Both the position numbers and the translations under genes were made by a program. A stretch of 64,000 bases of DNA from Ilex aquifolium (taxonomy: Eukaryota > Streptophyta > Magnoliopsida > Aquifoliales > Aquifoliaceae): positions 53,148,093 to 53,212,092 of the forward strand of contig OX637392.1 of assembly GCA_951799425.1 (NCBI GenBank), written 5' to 3'. The notes beneath the pieces are model-generated. The model made no database searches and was not told the DNA's origin. It was given only the letters and a program-made list of their open reading frames with translations. Numbering within the stretch: the first letter of the stretch is position 1; each line of letters starts with the position of its first letter. This document shows positions 12,887-24,800 of this stretch, in pieces.

Positions 12887-14207
12887 TCTTCTTTGTACTA
12901 ATTTAGCAGCCTTTCTAATAGTATTCCAACAGTTGGGTGAGCTGTATTATATGTATGTGAATAATCCCATTTCCCTTTGTGTAATTATTTTCTGGGGCTC
13001 CTCTTGTATCTCCCATGAGGTTATTTGCTTTGATAGCTTCAATTTTTGTTCTAAACGTTGTATCAAAACACGAACTCTGAGCAAGTATTCTTGTCCTCGA
13101 TGCAGTTATTTATACATAATGTCGGAGAGTACTATGATCTGTGCTCGGTTGTAAATTCCATGTTTTGGTGATTCTTCTTATTTTTTTCGATTGTTTCTCT
13201 ATCCATGCCAATTATTGCAAAAATGTTGGCATCTTATATGCAAGAGTCCTCTAATGTTGGCATTTAACTAGGCTACCAACCGGAGGTGGATGGTGTTGGT
13301 TAAGTTCTTGATATTTTTTTTAATCTTTCGTCGATGTTAGGCTGTTTTGGTGGTTTGTAAGGCTAGTTATATATACCTAATGATTAAAATTTGATTTCGG
13401 TGCATCCTTTCTATCAGCACGAGAATGGTAATGTTTCAAAAATATTTTGGAACATTGGCTGAACATACTAAAATAGCTTGAAATATTCCGTAACTCTTCA
13501 AAGTATACGAATTTCAATATTTAATACTGGTTCTTCTATGATAAAAAACAAAAAAAATATTGGTTCTTCTTAGTTTTATGAAAAATCGAAATATTTTACT
13601 CGTTCCGGCAGAAACAAAATGAAATTTCTTTTCTTAATATAACTTGTTAACCATGACATGATATTATGATATTGATTGAAGGAATAGTTGATTTAGTTCA
13701 CAAAAAGATGCAACATTGAGGAAAGGACTTTGCTCTATTGTTTTATAAAAATTTAAAGCAAATAGATAATGAGCCACAGCAGCAAGCAACATGATGCTTC
13801 AACTTTCCAACCCACCCAAAAGTGATTTTAATTGTTTGAGGGCCCCTCTTACTGAAATATTCATGTACATGCATGGAGTAGGCAATACCTAAACTAAACC
13901 AAAATGCTAATCATTAATTGTAATGAGATTAATGTACTAGCTAGCTTTAATGATACAATTTTAAGGTGGTGGTTTTTTTTTTTTTTTTGTCATAGGTTGG
14001 AGGAGGAACAAACGATATTAGACTAATCATACTTCTTTCTTCATTTTTATCCAATTTTCAAAAGAAATAGCCTACTTATTTCTCGAGAAGAGAGGAGAAA
14101 CATGACCAATATTATTTGATTGAACAGCTGACCCGAACCTTTATTGAACCATCCACTCCATTTCAATTGGTGTTTTTTTCATAAAAATTCTAAGATCGTA
14201 AACTGTG

Positions 14208-14246
<39 letters not shown>

Positions 14247-14891
14247 TTGTGTATCTAGATGTAGCCATACCACCAAAACTTTTTTTATGTGTTATTTTTT
14301 AAAATTCATAAGAGACCCTAAAGAAAAGTGCATCTCTTTTCAACTAAAAGATAGGAAAATGCTTCTTTGTCTTTGATTTTATATTTTAAAAAGTTGTTGG
14401 AAACAAGGTTACTTTTTTCATTTGAAAAAATAAAGATATACCTTTATTAAAGTAATTCCCCTATCCAACTCTTCTTTGCACTAATTTAAAAGTCAAAAGC
14501 TAAAAGGACCACAACATTAAAAACTCTAAAAGAAAGACTAGAACCAAAAAGGAATAGCATTTCCATAACAAGCATCCAGCTTTAAGGATCAATTCATCCT
14601 TTTTTGTACATTATAAAAGTGTGTTATGGGGACACTCATGTTTCTTTTATGCATTTCTAAGTAATTTGTGATATTTTTTTTCCGGATCTAGAGCAAGCTA
14701 CTTTATACATGAAATTAGAATTAATAATTTCTAGAACGACTTGGATATCATTATATAAATCAGCTTCTACATACATGATTTACACACGGTACAACATGAA
14801 TCCGACTGTATATAAGTTGTGTATTGGTTGATAATTTAACAAAATACGATGACTTAAACGTGAATACCACAAGGAAACACTTGCTAGCAGT
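12887..14891. other. SCAR 3' flank and intergenic DNA
   Basis: The first few hundred bases are probably the SCAR 3' UTR (polyadenylation site not determined). The rest is AT-rich. There is a compound TA/TG microsatellite at about 14,208-14,246 and a poly-T run near 13,973-13,989. No gene or RNA is supported. Confidence 0.5.
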
Positions 14892-15221
14892 TGGAGGTGC
14901 AACTTGGGCGGGCTAACCCGAATTCAACCCGAACCCAATCTAAAAAAAACAGGATTTGAATTGAAGTTTTTAATAATTGGGTTGGGTCTGAGGAGAAAAA
15001 CACTATCCCAAATTGAATTCGGGCAGTATCCGGGTTGAGGCCTCATGTTACCGAATTCAACTCGAGCCTGCCCGAATTAATCCTGAGCAATACTCGACTT
15101 TATTACCTTAGGTTAAGGTCGGGTTAGGATTAAGATAAAAGTTAGGGTTGAGAATTATATACTTAGAGTTGAGTTTGAGTTGATCCTTCAACCCGCCCAA
15201 CCCACCCGAATTGCACCCCTA
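14892..15221. mobile_element. Small hAT-type non-autonomous element
   Basis: The ends are inverted: the left starts TGGAGGTGCAACTTGGGCGGG and the right, read in reverse complement, starts TAGGGGTGCAATTCGGGTGGG. The flanking octamers CTAGCAGT (14884-14891) and CTAACAAT (15222-15229) match at 6 of 8 positions, an aged 8-bp TSD. The inside is rich in CCCGAA/TTCGGG words and has no ORF. Confidence 0.7.
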
Positions 15222-15829
15222 CTAACAATCTTGCGTTGAATTCAAGAAGACAAAATTCAATTGAAATTCAAAATGATAAGCGGTGTGTACCGGATATAGG
15301 CTTAACACACTCAACGTAAATCTGATTAAACATGATCATAAAATAAATTGATTATAAATTATATAAATTTAAATACACGAACCCTAATTTTAGTTATCTT
15401 TTCCTTAAAGTATTGAGTATTCTCTTTCTTAATAGATCCATATCCATATAACTTCAGCATTACGATAAAACAGCATGAGCATGATGAGGTGTCAACATAA
15501 TCTTAATCTAGAAAAAGATTATCGACCAGATATTAATCAACTGAAAAGGTCTACCTATTAGCTTTATCTCTTTTATCTTTATGCTCCCACTTTCAATTTC
15601 TTTATACGCAACCTACCTGGTGTAGGACCCCACTCTTACCTAGACTTTGTAGTTTCTAGTTCTACACAACAAGATGATCATGACGTTGAGTAATCTTGTG
15701 GACAAAAAGCTCAGCATCAACTTTTCTTTCCCCACTCCCCCACCTTGTTCTAGGCGGCTCTCAATGTCAAAGGTCTTATGTATATGCACTTTTTATGATC
15801 TCTCTCTATCTCTCTCTCCATATATATAT
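15222..15829. other. Intergenic DNA between two transposons
   Basis: Apart from the TSD copy of the preceding element and the 9-bp TSD of the next (15,821-15,829), nothing recognisable is seen. 15,800-15,829 is CT- then TA-rich. Confidence 0.5.
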
Positions 15830-16129
15830 GGGTAAATTACACGGACACCCCCTAACTTTTTGATTTATTACACGGACACCCCCTGACATTTGACAAATGA
15901 CACTCGGACCCCAATGACGTTAGAAATGAAACGTTGCTAACAGAAAATGCAAAATGACAATCTTACCCTACTTTTGTTATCACAAAAAAAAATAATTGAT
16001 AATTCAGTTCAAAATCAAAATGACTATTATAGCCTTGTAAAATATCTTCGTACTGAACCAAAACACCATTCGTCACATCTAGAGAGAAGGCAAGAGAGAA
16101 CCCAAATCAGAAGAGAGAATCGATTCAAC

Positions 16130-16530
16130 CCCAAATCGTCTTTGACAGATTCATGCGTCGATTCAACCCCAAATCGTGCATACTCCACTCTAAAATCAGA
16201 GAAATCCAAACCCTAAACCACTATCACCATACTTGAATCAGAGAAATCCAAACCCTAAACCACTTTCACCATGCTTGAATCAGAGAAACCCTAACCCTAA
16301 TCCCCCATCGTTTTTACCTGTTTCAAAAACCCAAATCTGTAAGCCACTCTAATGATGTTTGGATGTAGATCAAACAAACCTTTAACCTAACCTAGAAAGG
16401 GCGAAGTCTGGATTTGGCTCTCCATCTTCTACGAAGCATCTCGTTTAAGACATCTTGGCTCTTCATCTTCTACAAAGCATCTCGTTTAAGACATCTTCTA
16501 CGAAGCATCTCGTTTAAGGCATCTTCTTCT
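16130..16530 (+). promoter_or_regulatory. Repeat-rich leader of the MULE transposase, with telo-box motifs
   Basis: AACCCTAA-type motifs (telo-box or interstitial telomere-like words) recur near 16,208, 16,250, 16,286 and 16,292. They lie in repeats of about 46 bp that start with CTTGAATCAGAGAAA. Just downstream a 28-bp unit containing GAAGCATCTCGTTTAAG or a close variant occurs three times (about 16,430-16,525). Telo boxes occur in promoters of growth-linked plant genes; a promoter role here is inference. Confidence 0.45.
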
Positions 16531-16859
16531 GACTCTTCAATCCATCACAGGTTTGGCACATATTTAGATTTGTCAGTGAAATTTACCCATTTAGATTTGA
16601 TCTTGAGCCTCATTTTTCATTATGCTGTCATTTTTTGGCACATCTCTTTTTTATTTTTCATTATGTTGGCACATCTCTTTTTCATGTTTTAGTCACCCAG
16701 TAAGAGACATTGTTGTCCATCACTCCTTCCTCATATATTTTCATTGTTTGGCCATTTAAATGTTCTACAGAAATGGATTAGCAGAAGCATGACATTGTTG
16801 TTCATTTTAACAACTCTATTTTCATCATTAATAGGGTAGACCTTGATAGGTATTGTTGT

Positions 16860-19643
16860 ATGGATATGGTAACAGATGTTGCAGAAGTTACCAATGTTTT
16901 TATGGGCGATAATTTATCGAAGGTAATGATTGCTATTACAGTTGATAGGTCAGATGGTAGTGGAAAACTTGTACTTGATGGCGATGAACAGTTACAGGAA
17001 ATGTTTTCTTTGTATAAAAATTGTAAGGAGATACATGTATTTGTGAATGTTGAAGTTGGGTCTCAGGTGAGACTCCCACCTCCACCAGATGTAGGAATAG
17101 GTGAAGAGCCTAATGTTGATGACAATGAACCTAATGTTGAAAATGATGACAGAGATGCAAATAGGCATAAAGTCGATTATGTAAATGGGGATGAACATAC
17201 GGGTGGTGGTGGTGAAAATGATGACAGTGATGCAAATAGGCATGAAGTTGATGATGTGAATGATGACAATGTTTATGGTTTCAGTTCTGAGGATGATGAC
17301 TGGATAGTTGATGGTGATGATGCCCCCAATGTTAGTTATGAGTACAATGATGATATCATCAACACACAATTAGATGAAAACAGTGACGATGGGTTTTCAG
17401 ATTATCAATCAGGGGATGAAGGATATTTTAGTAGTACAGATTCTGAGGAACTCGAGGCTGAAATGGATGAAACACATAGAAGGGTTAGGAAAAGAAAGTG
17501 CAATGTCAGTGATAATTCAAGATTTGGAGTGGAATTTAATGTTCCTAAAGATGAAAACACTGATTGAGACTTTTGTGTGGGGATGTTGTTTGGAAATGTT
17601 GACTTGTTTAGAAATGCATTGAAGGATTATCTAATAAAGACAGGGATAAAAGTAATAAGGAAGAAAAATGAGAGGACTAGAGTTACCGTTGAGTGCGCTG
17701 CTGCGGGCTGCCAGTGGAGGATTCATGCATCTCCTTTACCAGATCAGCCTACTTTTAAAGTAAGGACTTACAGTAAAGATCACAATTGTGTCAGGTATAG
17801 GAAGGTGCCTGAAGCAAACTCTACTTGGATTGCTAAAAATTTTAGAAGGGAGATAAAAAATAACCCAACGATGACCCCAGAAACTTTACAATATGAGTTG
17901 CAAGATAAGTGGGAGATTGAGACCAACCCTAGTCAGTTATATAGGGCTAAAAAGAGGGCTATAGAAGAAATAGAGGGCCATCATGGAAAATCTTTTGGAT
18001 TACTACCAACATATGTTAGGGAAGTAAGGAGGAGTAACCCTGAGAGTGTTATTAAACTTGATTATTTCAAGAAATCTGTGAGTGATAACCCATTGTTCAA
18101 GGGAATCTTCATTTCTTTTGCTGCACTGAAAAATGGTTTTAGGGTAGGTTGCAGACCTTTTATTGGGGTTGATGGTTGTCACCTAAAAGGTGAATTTGGT
18201 GGAGTTTTGGTGGTTGCAGTGGCTCTTGATGGGAATAAAGGTTTGTTTCCAGTGGCATATGGAATGATTGAAAGTGAAATGACAGAAAGTTGGGGATGGT
18301 TTCTTCAAAATCTACATGGTGTCATTGAAGCAGCGGATATGACCAAATCTTGGATCTTTATCTCAGACAACCAGAAGGTATGCTTCTAACTTGTAATTTC
18401 TTAGCCATTTAGTTTCATTTTAATGTCTTTTCTGATTTGTCGTTATTGTTTCTTGTTTCTTGTTTTGGTTGGGGTGACACTCTAGGGATTAGATAAAGTG
18501 TTTGAGAAAGTGTTTCCTAGAAGTAAACATAGAAGATGTTGTAAGCATCTCTATAACAACTTTAAGCCCAAATTCCCAGGGTTACTACTTAGGATTTATT
18601 TTTGGAAGGCAGCTAGGGCTTATACTGAGATGGAGTTTAGGGAAACCATGGATAAAATGAAAGATTTGAATTGTGATGCATATGATTGGCTAATGAATAT
18701 TCATGTACTCACATGTGCTAAGCACACATTTAACCATACTGTTAAGAGAGACAACATAACCAATAATTTGTGAGTCATTTAACAACGGGGTTGGTTTACG
18801 TAGATAGAAACCAGTTCTGATACTGTTAGAGGAAATAAGGTGCAAGTTAATGGTGAGACTGCACAAAAGAAAAATGAAAGGGAGTCTTTGGGAAGGTCTT
18901 GTTACAAAGAATATTAGACAAAAACTGAACTAGGTGGTAAAGAAAAACATGTAGTGTAATGTGCTTTGGGCTGGAAACTTGGAGTTCGATATTCATCACA
19001 AGGAGACAACATACCTTGTCAATTTAACCACCAAGGAATGTGCTTGCGTAGAATGACAGATTACTAGGGTCCCCTATGTTCATGCAACAGCAACAATAAG
19101 TTCTCAACGGGAGAATATTGAGATGTTTTGTGATGTTTATTTCACAAAGAAAAAATATATGTTGGTTCATGGGGATATCATACATCTAATTACTGACCAT
19201 AAGTTGTGGGCTCCAACTAGAGAAACTCTTCATCCACCACCTCTACGCAAGTTACCTATAAGGCCTCGAAGCAATCGAAGAAGAGCTACAGATGAACCAG
19301 TAACTGACACGAGTGAAATGAGAAGGGGGCAGACAATTAGGTGCCAGATTTGCAAGCAACTAGGTCACACTAAACGAACTTGCCAAAGAACACTTGTCAA
19401 AGGAAAATGTGCAGCTCAGGTAATTTTTAATTATGTCCATAACAAATGACAATTTTGGTCCAACAATTTTTTATGTTTATGTATTTATGTATGCAGCAAA
19501 CTGTACCAACACCACAATCACAACAATGCTCTCAAGCTGGTGAATTTGGAATTTCTATATCACAAGAAGGATTGATAATCCTGTTAGGGGAATTGGGACA
19601 GACACTCAGGCCAGTGAAGGAGCAGACACTCAGGCTAGTGTAA
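16860..19643 (+). pseudogene. MuDR-family MULE transposase, disrupted
   Basis: The order is MULE-like: an acidic N-terminal region; a MuDR/FLYWCH-like zinc domain (about 17,560-17,790; CVGMLFGNVDLFRNALKDY); a MULE transposase core with the DDE Asp residues in FIGVDGCHLKGEFGG (about 18,160-18,205) and SDNQKG; a SWIM finger; and a C-terminal zinc knuckle (CQICKQLGHTKRTC, about 19,340-19,385). An intron at 18,375-18,485 (GT-AG) joins NQK to GLDKVF, and another probably follows 19,418. Lesions: an in-frame TGA at 17,565-17,567 where the family usually has Trp; loss of frame near 18,770 in the conserved ESFNN block (TGTGAGTCA is read out of frame); and a damaged SWIM finger (TGA after CACVE, and Tyr for the expected Cys before VHA). 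The protein cannot be made intact. Confidence 0.9.
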
Positions 19644-19675
19644 GGGCAGATGTGAATGGAAGCTGACTTCTTCTA

Positions 19676-19830
19676 GAATGTGAATGGTGCCTTTTTTTGT
19701 ATGACATTTTGGATATTGACTTGTGAATGGTGCACATAGCTAGCATAGGAATGTGAATGGTGCCTTTTTTGTATGACATTTTGGATATTGACTTGTGAAT
19801 GTTGCACATAGCTAGCATAGGAATGTACGT
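19676..19830. repeat. 73-bp tandem repeat in MULE
   Basis: A unit of about 73 bp starting GAATGTGAATGGTGCC occurs twice (19,676 and 19,749) with a third partial start at 19,821. It sits between the transposase stop and the convergent GRF ORF. Confidence 0.85.
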
Positions 19831-20126
19831 GGTGCACATGACTTTTTTGACTTATTAGTCCTATTAGTGTTTTTTTGAGATTCCGATGGCAGTTTTTGGT
19901 TAGTGTACTATGTACACAAACAACTATTGTATTGATGCTATTACAATGTATTGAAGCCACTACATAGTTAACATAATTCCAAAAGCCAGTACATATTTCA
20001 TAATCTTGATTTCAGCTCATTACATATTTAGCACAACTCCAAAAGCATACTTAGGACATATACACCGCCTACATAATAGGTAAAACACAGCCTAACATTA
20101 CAGATAGGACTACATCACTGGAATTT

Positions 20127-20573
20127 CTAGTTCTTGCTCATAGACATGACCATATCAAATAGTTGCATTACAAGCACAACTAACACTGCAACGATGAGGG
20201 CCTTCAAAGGTGCATGTGTGTCTTGGGCGTTATGACCCCTTTCTGAGCTGGAAATTCGTTGTAATCCATAACCATGTTTAGCACATGGAGACATTATAGG
20301 TAACTGGGGATAACACCAAGCAAATAACCTGCACCCCCCTTTCTCACAATTGAAATACAATCTCCCTTTTGATGGCTTCTTGGTTTCCACTATCCTTATT
20401 GCTGTCTTCTTCCCGCAATTACATTATGTTCCAACGAACCTTAAATCCAACATCTCATGTCCTCCAAATCCTTCTCCGTTTCCACCTCCAAATCCTCCAA
20501 ATCATTCTTTGTTCTCACCTCCAAATCCTTCTTTGTTCCCACCTCCAAATCTACTGTTTGAAGAAGATGACAT
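20127..20573 (-). pseudogene. GRF-type zinc-finger ORF inside the MULE, disrupted
   Basis: Read on the minus strand from ATG at 20,571-20,573, the frame gives a Ser/Gly/Phe-rich leader (repeated GFGG), a GRF-type zinc finger (CNCGKK..., then SKGRLYFNCEKGGCRLFAW) and a C-terminal hydrophobic segment (LIVAVLVVLVMQLF) that looks like a membrane anchor. That order matches the small plant GRF-finger proteins of the At4g04775-like group. Two in-frame stops interrupt it: a TGA in the Gly-rich leader (about 20,498) and a TAA at 20,424-20,426 just before the first Cys. It converges with the transposase and lies wholly inside the TIRs, so it is element cargo or a second element gene. Homology is by motif only. 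Confidence 0.75.
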
Positions 20574-21574
20574 GTTTTGTGCCTATAGTTATTGCATACA
20601 ACAAAATACAAGTCATATTATGTCAATGACAGACACATCCCTTGCCTTTTTACATAACAACAGAAACACCCCTTCTGATAACACTTGCTATAACAGTGAG
20701 ACCCCATCCACATCTAACACAGACAATGCATATATATATTGTTGTTATATGTGTATATGTATATCCATTTATAACTATATACAAAAAAAATAGATGGACA
20801 TAGAGATATAGAGGTAAAGAGATATGGAGGAAGATAAAAAAATAAGAGAACCCTTACCTGCCGAATGAGAAGCTTTAGGAGAGGAAGATGGGTTTTTAAA
20901 TGAAAAGGAAAGGGTAAAATTGGCATTTCAATAATCACTTTGAAGTACAATGATTTTGTAGACTTTGACTTTCACGACATGGGGGCATTATTGGAATTAT
21001 AATAGATTTTTTGGCTGATGTCATTATATTCCGTAAGCATGTCTAACGTCTGTCAAAAATAGGGGGCTAGATGTAATGAATTTCAAATGTGAAGGGGTCC
21101 GAGTGTCATTTGTGAAATGTCAGGGGGTGTCTGTATAATAAACCAAAAAGTCAGGGGGTGTCCGTATAATTTATCCTATATATATGTATGTATGTAAAAT
21201 ATGTGAATATCTAAGGCCTACACCATCAAATTTAACCCTACTCTCAGGTAATTTTTTCTGTTGCATAGATGTACAATTATATATCAATCTATATGCATTT
21301 TCAAGGTTTCTATGTCGATATATAGAGATAGTATTAGATTGACTAAAAATAAAACTTAAAATATAAATGTTGTAATGTGGTTCAGTACGCATTTGAAATT
21401 GAACTTTGTTTGTCATATCAGCGCTGTATTATTTGATTCTAGTTTTATGTCCTAGATTTTATTCTGTGTAGCATTACCCAAAATATAACATCTTTCCCTC
21501 TCTTCTAAACATATCCATCCCCTCTCTCTCTCTCACTTTTTCCAGCTCTATTCATTGACAACCCAATGTTAATC

Positions 21575-21582
21575 TATATATA
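21575..21582 (+). promoter_or_regulatory. Candidate TATA box of the Dof gene
   Basis: TATATATA lies 117 bp before the Dof ATG, leaving room for a leader of about 90 bp. It is in AT-rich DNA, so support is modest. Confidence 0.35.
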
Positions 21583-21639
21583 TGTGAATCTCCAAAGTCT
21601 CTACCACCAAACCTAAACATTTTCCTCCCACTTCTAAGC

Positions 21640-21640
21640 A

Positions 21641-21695
<55 letters not shown>

Positions 21696-21696
21696 A
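21640..21696 (+). repeat. Compound (CT)n(CA)n microsatellite in Dof 5' leader
   Basis: A CT run followed directly by a CA run ends 2 bp before the ATG at 21,699. Length variation here would change the leader. Confidence 0.9.
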
Positions 21697-21698
21697 AC

Positions 21699-22172
21699 AT
21701 GGCTGATATTCAAGATGATCATGGAGCCCCAGGCATCAAGCTGTTTGGCACAACAATTGCAGTGCAAGTGAGACAAGTAAAGGATGAAACAAACGAATCT
21801 GATCAAACTAGAGAAAAGAGGCCGGACAAGATCATACCATGCCCTAGGTGCAAAAGCATGGAGACCAAATTCTGTTACTTTAACAACTACAATGTTAACC
21901 AACCAAGACACTTCTGTAAGGGCTGTCAAAGATATTGGACAGCCGGTGGTGCCCTTCGGAACGTGCCCGTAGGAGCTGGTCGCCGGAAAACTAAGCCGCC
22001 ATGTCGTGAGCTCGCTGGGTTCTCAGAGGGGTGCTTGTTTGATGCTTCTGGGGTGCAACATATTGATTTTGATGGGGTGTTAGAGGAATGGCACATGGCG
22101 GAGCATGGTGGTTTCCAAGATATTTTTCCGGCTAAGAGGCGGAGGACCACCTCAGGTGGCCAAACTTGTTGA
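21699..22172 (+). CDS. Dof zinc-finger transcription factor (DOF1.5/CDF-like)
   Basis: Single-exon, 157 residues. Dof proteins are plant-specific nuclear factors that bind AAAG sites. The one-finger Dof domain lies at about residues 46-101, with CPRC, then [19 protein letters not shown] (the C-X2-C-X21-C-X2-C zinc ligands), then [20 protein letters not shown]. The N-terminal GIKLFGTTI block resembles the conserved start of the CDF/COG1 (DOF1.5) group. The short C-terminus with [11 protein letters not shown] and a basic KRRR patch also fits the small DOF1.5 type rather than the long CDF1-5 proteins. The protein lacks an extended FKF1-binding-like tail. Light or clock regulation would be by analogy only. 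The start is the first ATG after the CT/CA leader. Confidence 0.9.
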   Translation: MADIQDDHGAPGIKLFGTTIAVQVRQVKDETNESDQTREKRPDKIIPCPRCKSMETKFCYFNNYNVNQPRHFCKGCQRYWTAGGALRNVPVGAGRRKTKPPCRELAGFSEGCLFDASGVQHIDFDGVLEEWHMAEHGGFQDIFPAKRRRTTSGGQTC

Positions 22173-23581
22173 CTCTCTTCTTTGTCTTTTAGTTATAACA
22201 ATGCCCAAAAAAAATTGAGTTTGGAAAATATTGGAAGCTAGCTAGCTTGTGTCTTGTTGTACATATCCAAGCTGTTTTCAATTAAATTAATAATAGGTAG
22301 TCCATCATTATTGAAATTATCTATTGATGATATGAATATTAATCATGTGGATAACAAGTCTTACAGATAATATTTTCTAACTTTAATCCACCTTAACTTT
22401 TCTCGGACGACAAGAATGCTTATGTATGTGTGTGGATTGGGTTTTGTCAGTCTGTTATGTTTTTCTCCTTTACTAAATGGGGTTCTGATGAGAAGCTAAT
22501 GCCAATAATAAACAAAATTAAAAAAAAAAATTGTAATACCAGGCAAATTGCATATGATCTCTTGCAGCATACTTGATTGTGGTCGCTCAAAAACGTCATT
22601 GCCTATGACTTTGGTAACATCTTACTTGCCCGGTTTCAATTAAGACTGAATTATATGAACACATATACTAAACTTGTCTGAATAATGTGAACGCATGTAC
22701 TAAACCTATCTGCCTGAAAATTAGACCAAGGAAATCTTCTCATACATTGAAAAAAACAACAAGAATTAGGACCACCTTATCATCATAAAGACTATTGGAT
22801 CAAAAATTTGAGGAAAAAAAAAAAGTCTTTCTTGCAATAAAAAAGTAGGTTTTTTTGATATGAATATATGGGAAAATAAAACTTTAGGTTAAAAAATACA
22901 ATAGAGTGGAATCTGATACAGTGTTTGAACAGAATTTTAGAAGCAGATTAGAGTGGAATCTAATGCAGTGCTTGAACAAAATTCTAGAACAAGTATCTGG
23001 GTAATGAAATAAGTACTTAGCACACTGAGAATATATGGTAGAATAAAGTGATGCCACTATAAATACAGAAGAATGAGCAGTAGTACTGCTGGGCATATCT
23101 AATCTCACTCATTTGATCTTTCAAGTATGCTTGCAGACCTTAAAGTATTTGGCACCCTCCCCTTTTGTATATCACTTTACAATATGAAAAGAGGAGAGAG
23201 AAAAATAGACCAATACCAAGCACAAAGCTTGTGCCGTTTCATAAGCTTTTTGTAAGTTTTTTTTTTTACATTTTTTCTGAGGAAAGTTTGTTTTCTTTTT
23301 CCATTTATGCATTTTTATTTTTATTTTTTTTTCATTTTTTCATCCCTGATTGCTATTTTCCTCTTAAGTTTAATCGCATGCGAGAGGAATCCACTATTTG
23401 ACTAAATAATAATTTTAATTGGACTAAATTTGTTTACTAAATCCACCTTTGGCGTTACCATAACAATTCATTAATGTCAATTCAACGATAATATATAATA
23501 TATATAATCATGAAACATTAAGCCGTATATAATTGCTTTTCACTGTTCTTTTTTTTTTTTTGTTGGTGGGGATAAGGTAGG
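22173..23581. other. Intergenic DNA downstream of the Dof gene
   Basis: The first 150 bp or so is the likely 3' UTR. The rest is AT-rich with short duplications (for example AGAGTGGAATCTRATRCAGTG at about 22,905 and 22,950). No gene is supported. Confidence 0.5.
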
Positions 23582-23707
23582 TAAGAGTTTTCTATTTTTA
23601 TTTTTTTTGGTCAAAAACTATTACACGGAAGAGCGACGATGAGATTTGAATCAACGACTTTAAGATTCAACAGTGGAATGATAACCATTACGCCAACGGC
23701 GAACCTT
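23582..23707 (-). repeat. tRNA-derived SINE-like element
   Basis: On the minus strand the head has an A-box-like TGGCGTAATGGTTA and a B-box-like GTTGATTCAAATCTC (plus 23,641-23,655), followed by a body that ends in an A-rich tail (plus-strand T-rich 23,590-23,610). It is too degenerate and too long to be a tRNA gene. Confidence 0.6.
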
Positions 23708-24139
23708 ACTAAAAGGATTATTCCACCCGGGTGGTTTTGGGTGACCTTTAAATGATTCACTCTCACTCCTCATGTCATATCTTCGGTTCAAATCCTTTTT
23801 ATGTATTAAAACTTAAAAGGCTAAACTGTTTGATGTTCATATTTCAACAGCCTATGAATTGATAACTAGGACAAACTTTTTTTTTGGAAGGTAAATAGTT
23901 TATTGATCCAAAAATATAAGATGTACAATAAAACTTAAAACACGTTTAGAAGAACACACGGATTAGCACTCGGAAGAGTCTATTCCACACAAAACATAAA
24001 CCTAGTCCAAGGAAAAAAAAAAAAGAGAGAGACTAGGTAGGAACTTGTCTATTCAAGCAAATCTCAATGTAACCCAAGGCAATGCACAAACTTCCTTCAT
24101 AACACAAGGGAGTAAGTATAATCACTGAGGAGGTTTGTC
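23708..24139. other. Intergenic DNA, nothing recognised
   Basis: AT-rich sequence with a poly-T run near 23,877 and a poly-A/GAGA run near 24,015. No ORF with family resemblance. Confidence 0.4.
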
Positions 24140-24428
24140 CTCATAAATTTTGGCTTGCTCTTTTTTCTTAGTTGAAGGAGGGCTATACACCACTTGCTTG
24201 AAAGAGCTAGAAGTCCCTCCTTTTGCACGACAATCTCTTTCATATGTTGAATCCTCTCTTGAAGACTTCTTCTGTCCTCATCCTTCCATGAAGATTCACC
24301 AACCCTTAAGTTGTTGGAAATCTCTCATCAATTCCTTCCTCACTACTCCCCTCATGATTTACATTGATAGAGAAAGAAGATGAGACATCCTTTCCTAGTT
24401 AATTTGTTGCTTTCCATATCCGCAAGAA

Positions 24429-24463
<35 letters not shown>

Positions 24464-24800
24464 GTCCTTCAGAAACCTCTTTCCCATTTTCTATCAAAGC
24501 TCGTTCTTCTTCCCTTTGCATTCCTTTATGTCCATTGTCCTCCTTTTTCCTCTTCCACTTGGAAGAAATGGATTTTGGAGATAAAGTACATCTTAAAGAG
24601 GAATAACCAAAGAGTTTGCAATGATTACATTTACAAGATTTCCATGGAGCAACTACATTAATTTCATGAAGTATATCACCTCAAGTTTAATTTTGAAGGA
24701 TTTTCTTTTTCGATTCATCCCTGGAGTTGAATATCTCATTCAAGAATTGTTTTTGATTCAATCCGTATCTTAGATAGGTCTTTGGTTTAAGTTTAACTAG
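24140..24800 (-). mobile_element. LINE ORF1-like fragment (zinc-knuckle region), degenerate
   Basis: Read on the minus strand from about 24,660, a frame gives a knuckle-like CKCNHCKLFGYSSLRC, resembling the zinc knuckle that follows DUF4283 in plant L1-type ORF1 proteins. A Lys/Glu-rich stretch and then poly-Pro encoded by the 34-base G run follow. Several stops break the frame, and no RT domain is attached. The assignment rests on one motif. Confidence 0.4.
24429..24462 (+). repeat. 34-base poly-G run
   Basis: Uninterrupted G at 24,429-24,462. Such homopolymers are rare in plant DNA and prone to length error in sequencing and assembly. Confidence 0.9.

Larger units (their letters stand above)
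15830..21176 (+). mobile_element. Full-length MuDR-like MULE transposon
   Basis: Long TIRs bound the 5.35-kb element. The left starts GGGTAAATTACACGGACACC and the right, in reverse complement, starts GGATAAATTATACGGACACC. Similarity runs about 80 bp, through an inner repeat of the ACACGGACACCCCCT motif. The 9-bp TATATATAT flanks both sides (15,821-15,829 and 21,177-21,185); a 9-bp TSD is diagnostic of Mutator-like elements, although this one lies in low-complexity sequence. The element carries a broken transposase gene on + and a broken GRF zinc-finger ORF on -. TIR divergence and coding lesions show it is no longer autonomous. Confidence 0.9.

Noticed and set aside
23582-23707. tRNA gene on the minus strand
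   Set aside because: Same reason: degenerate boxes, excess length and an A-rich tail.
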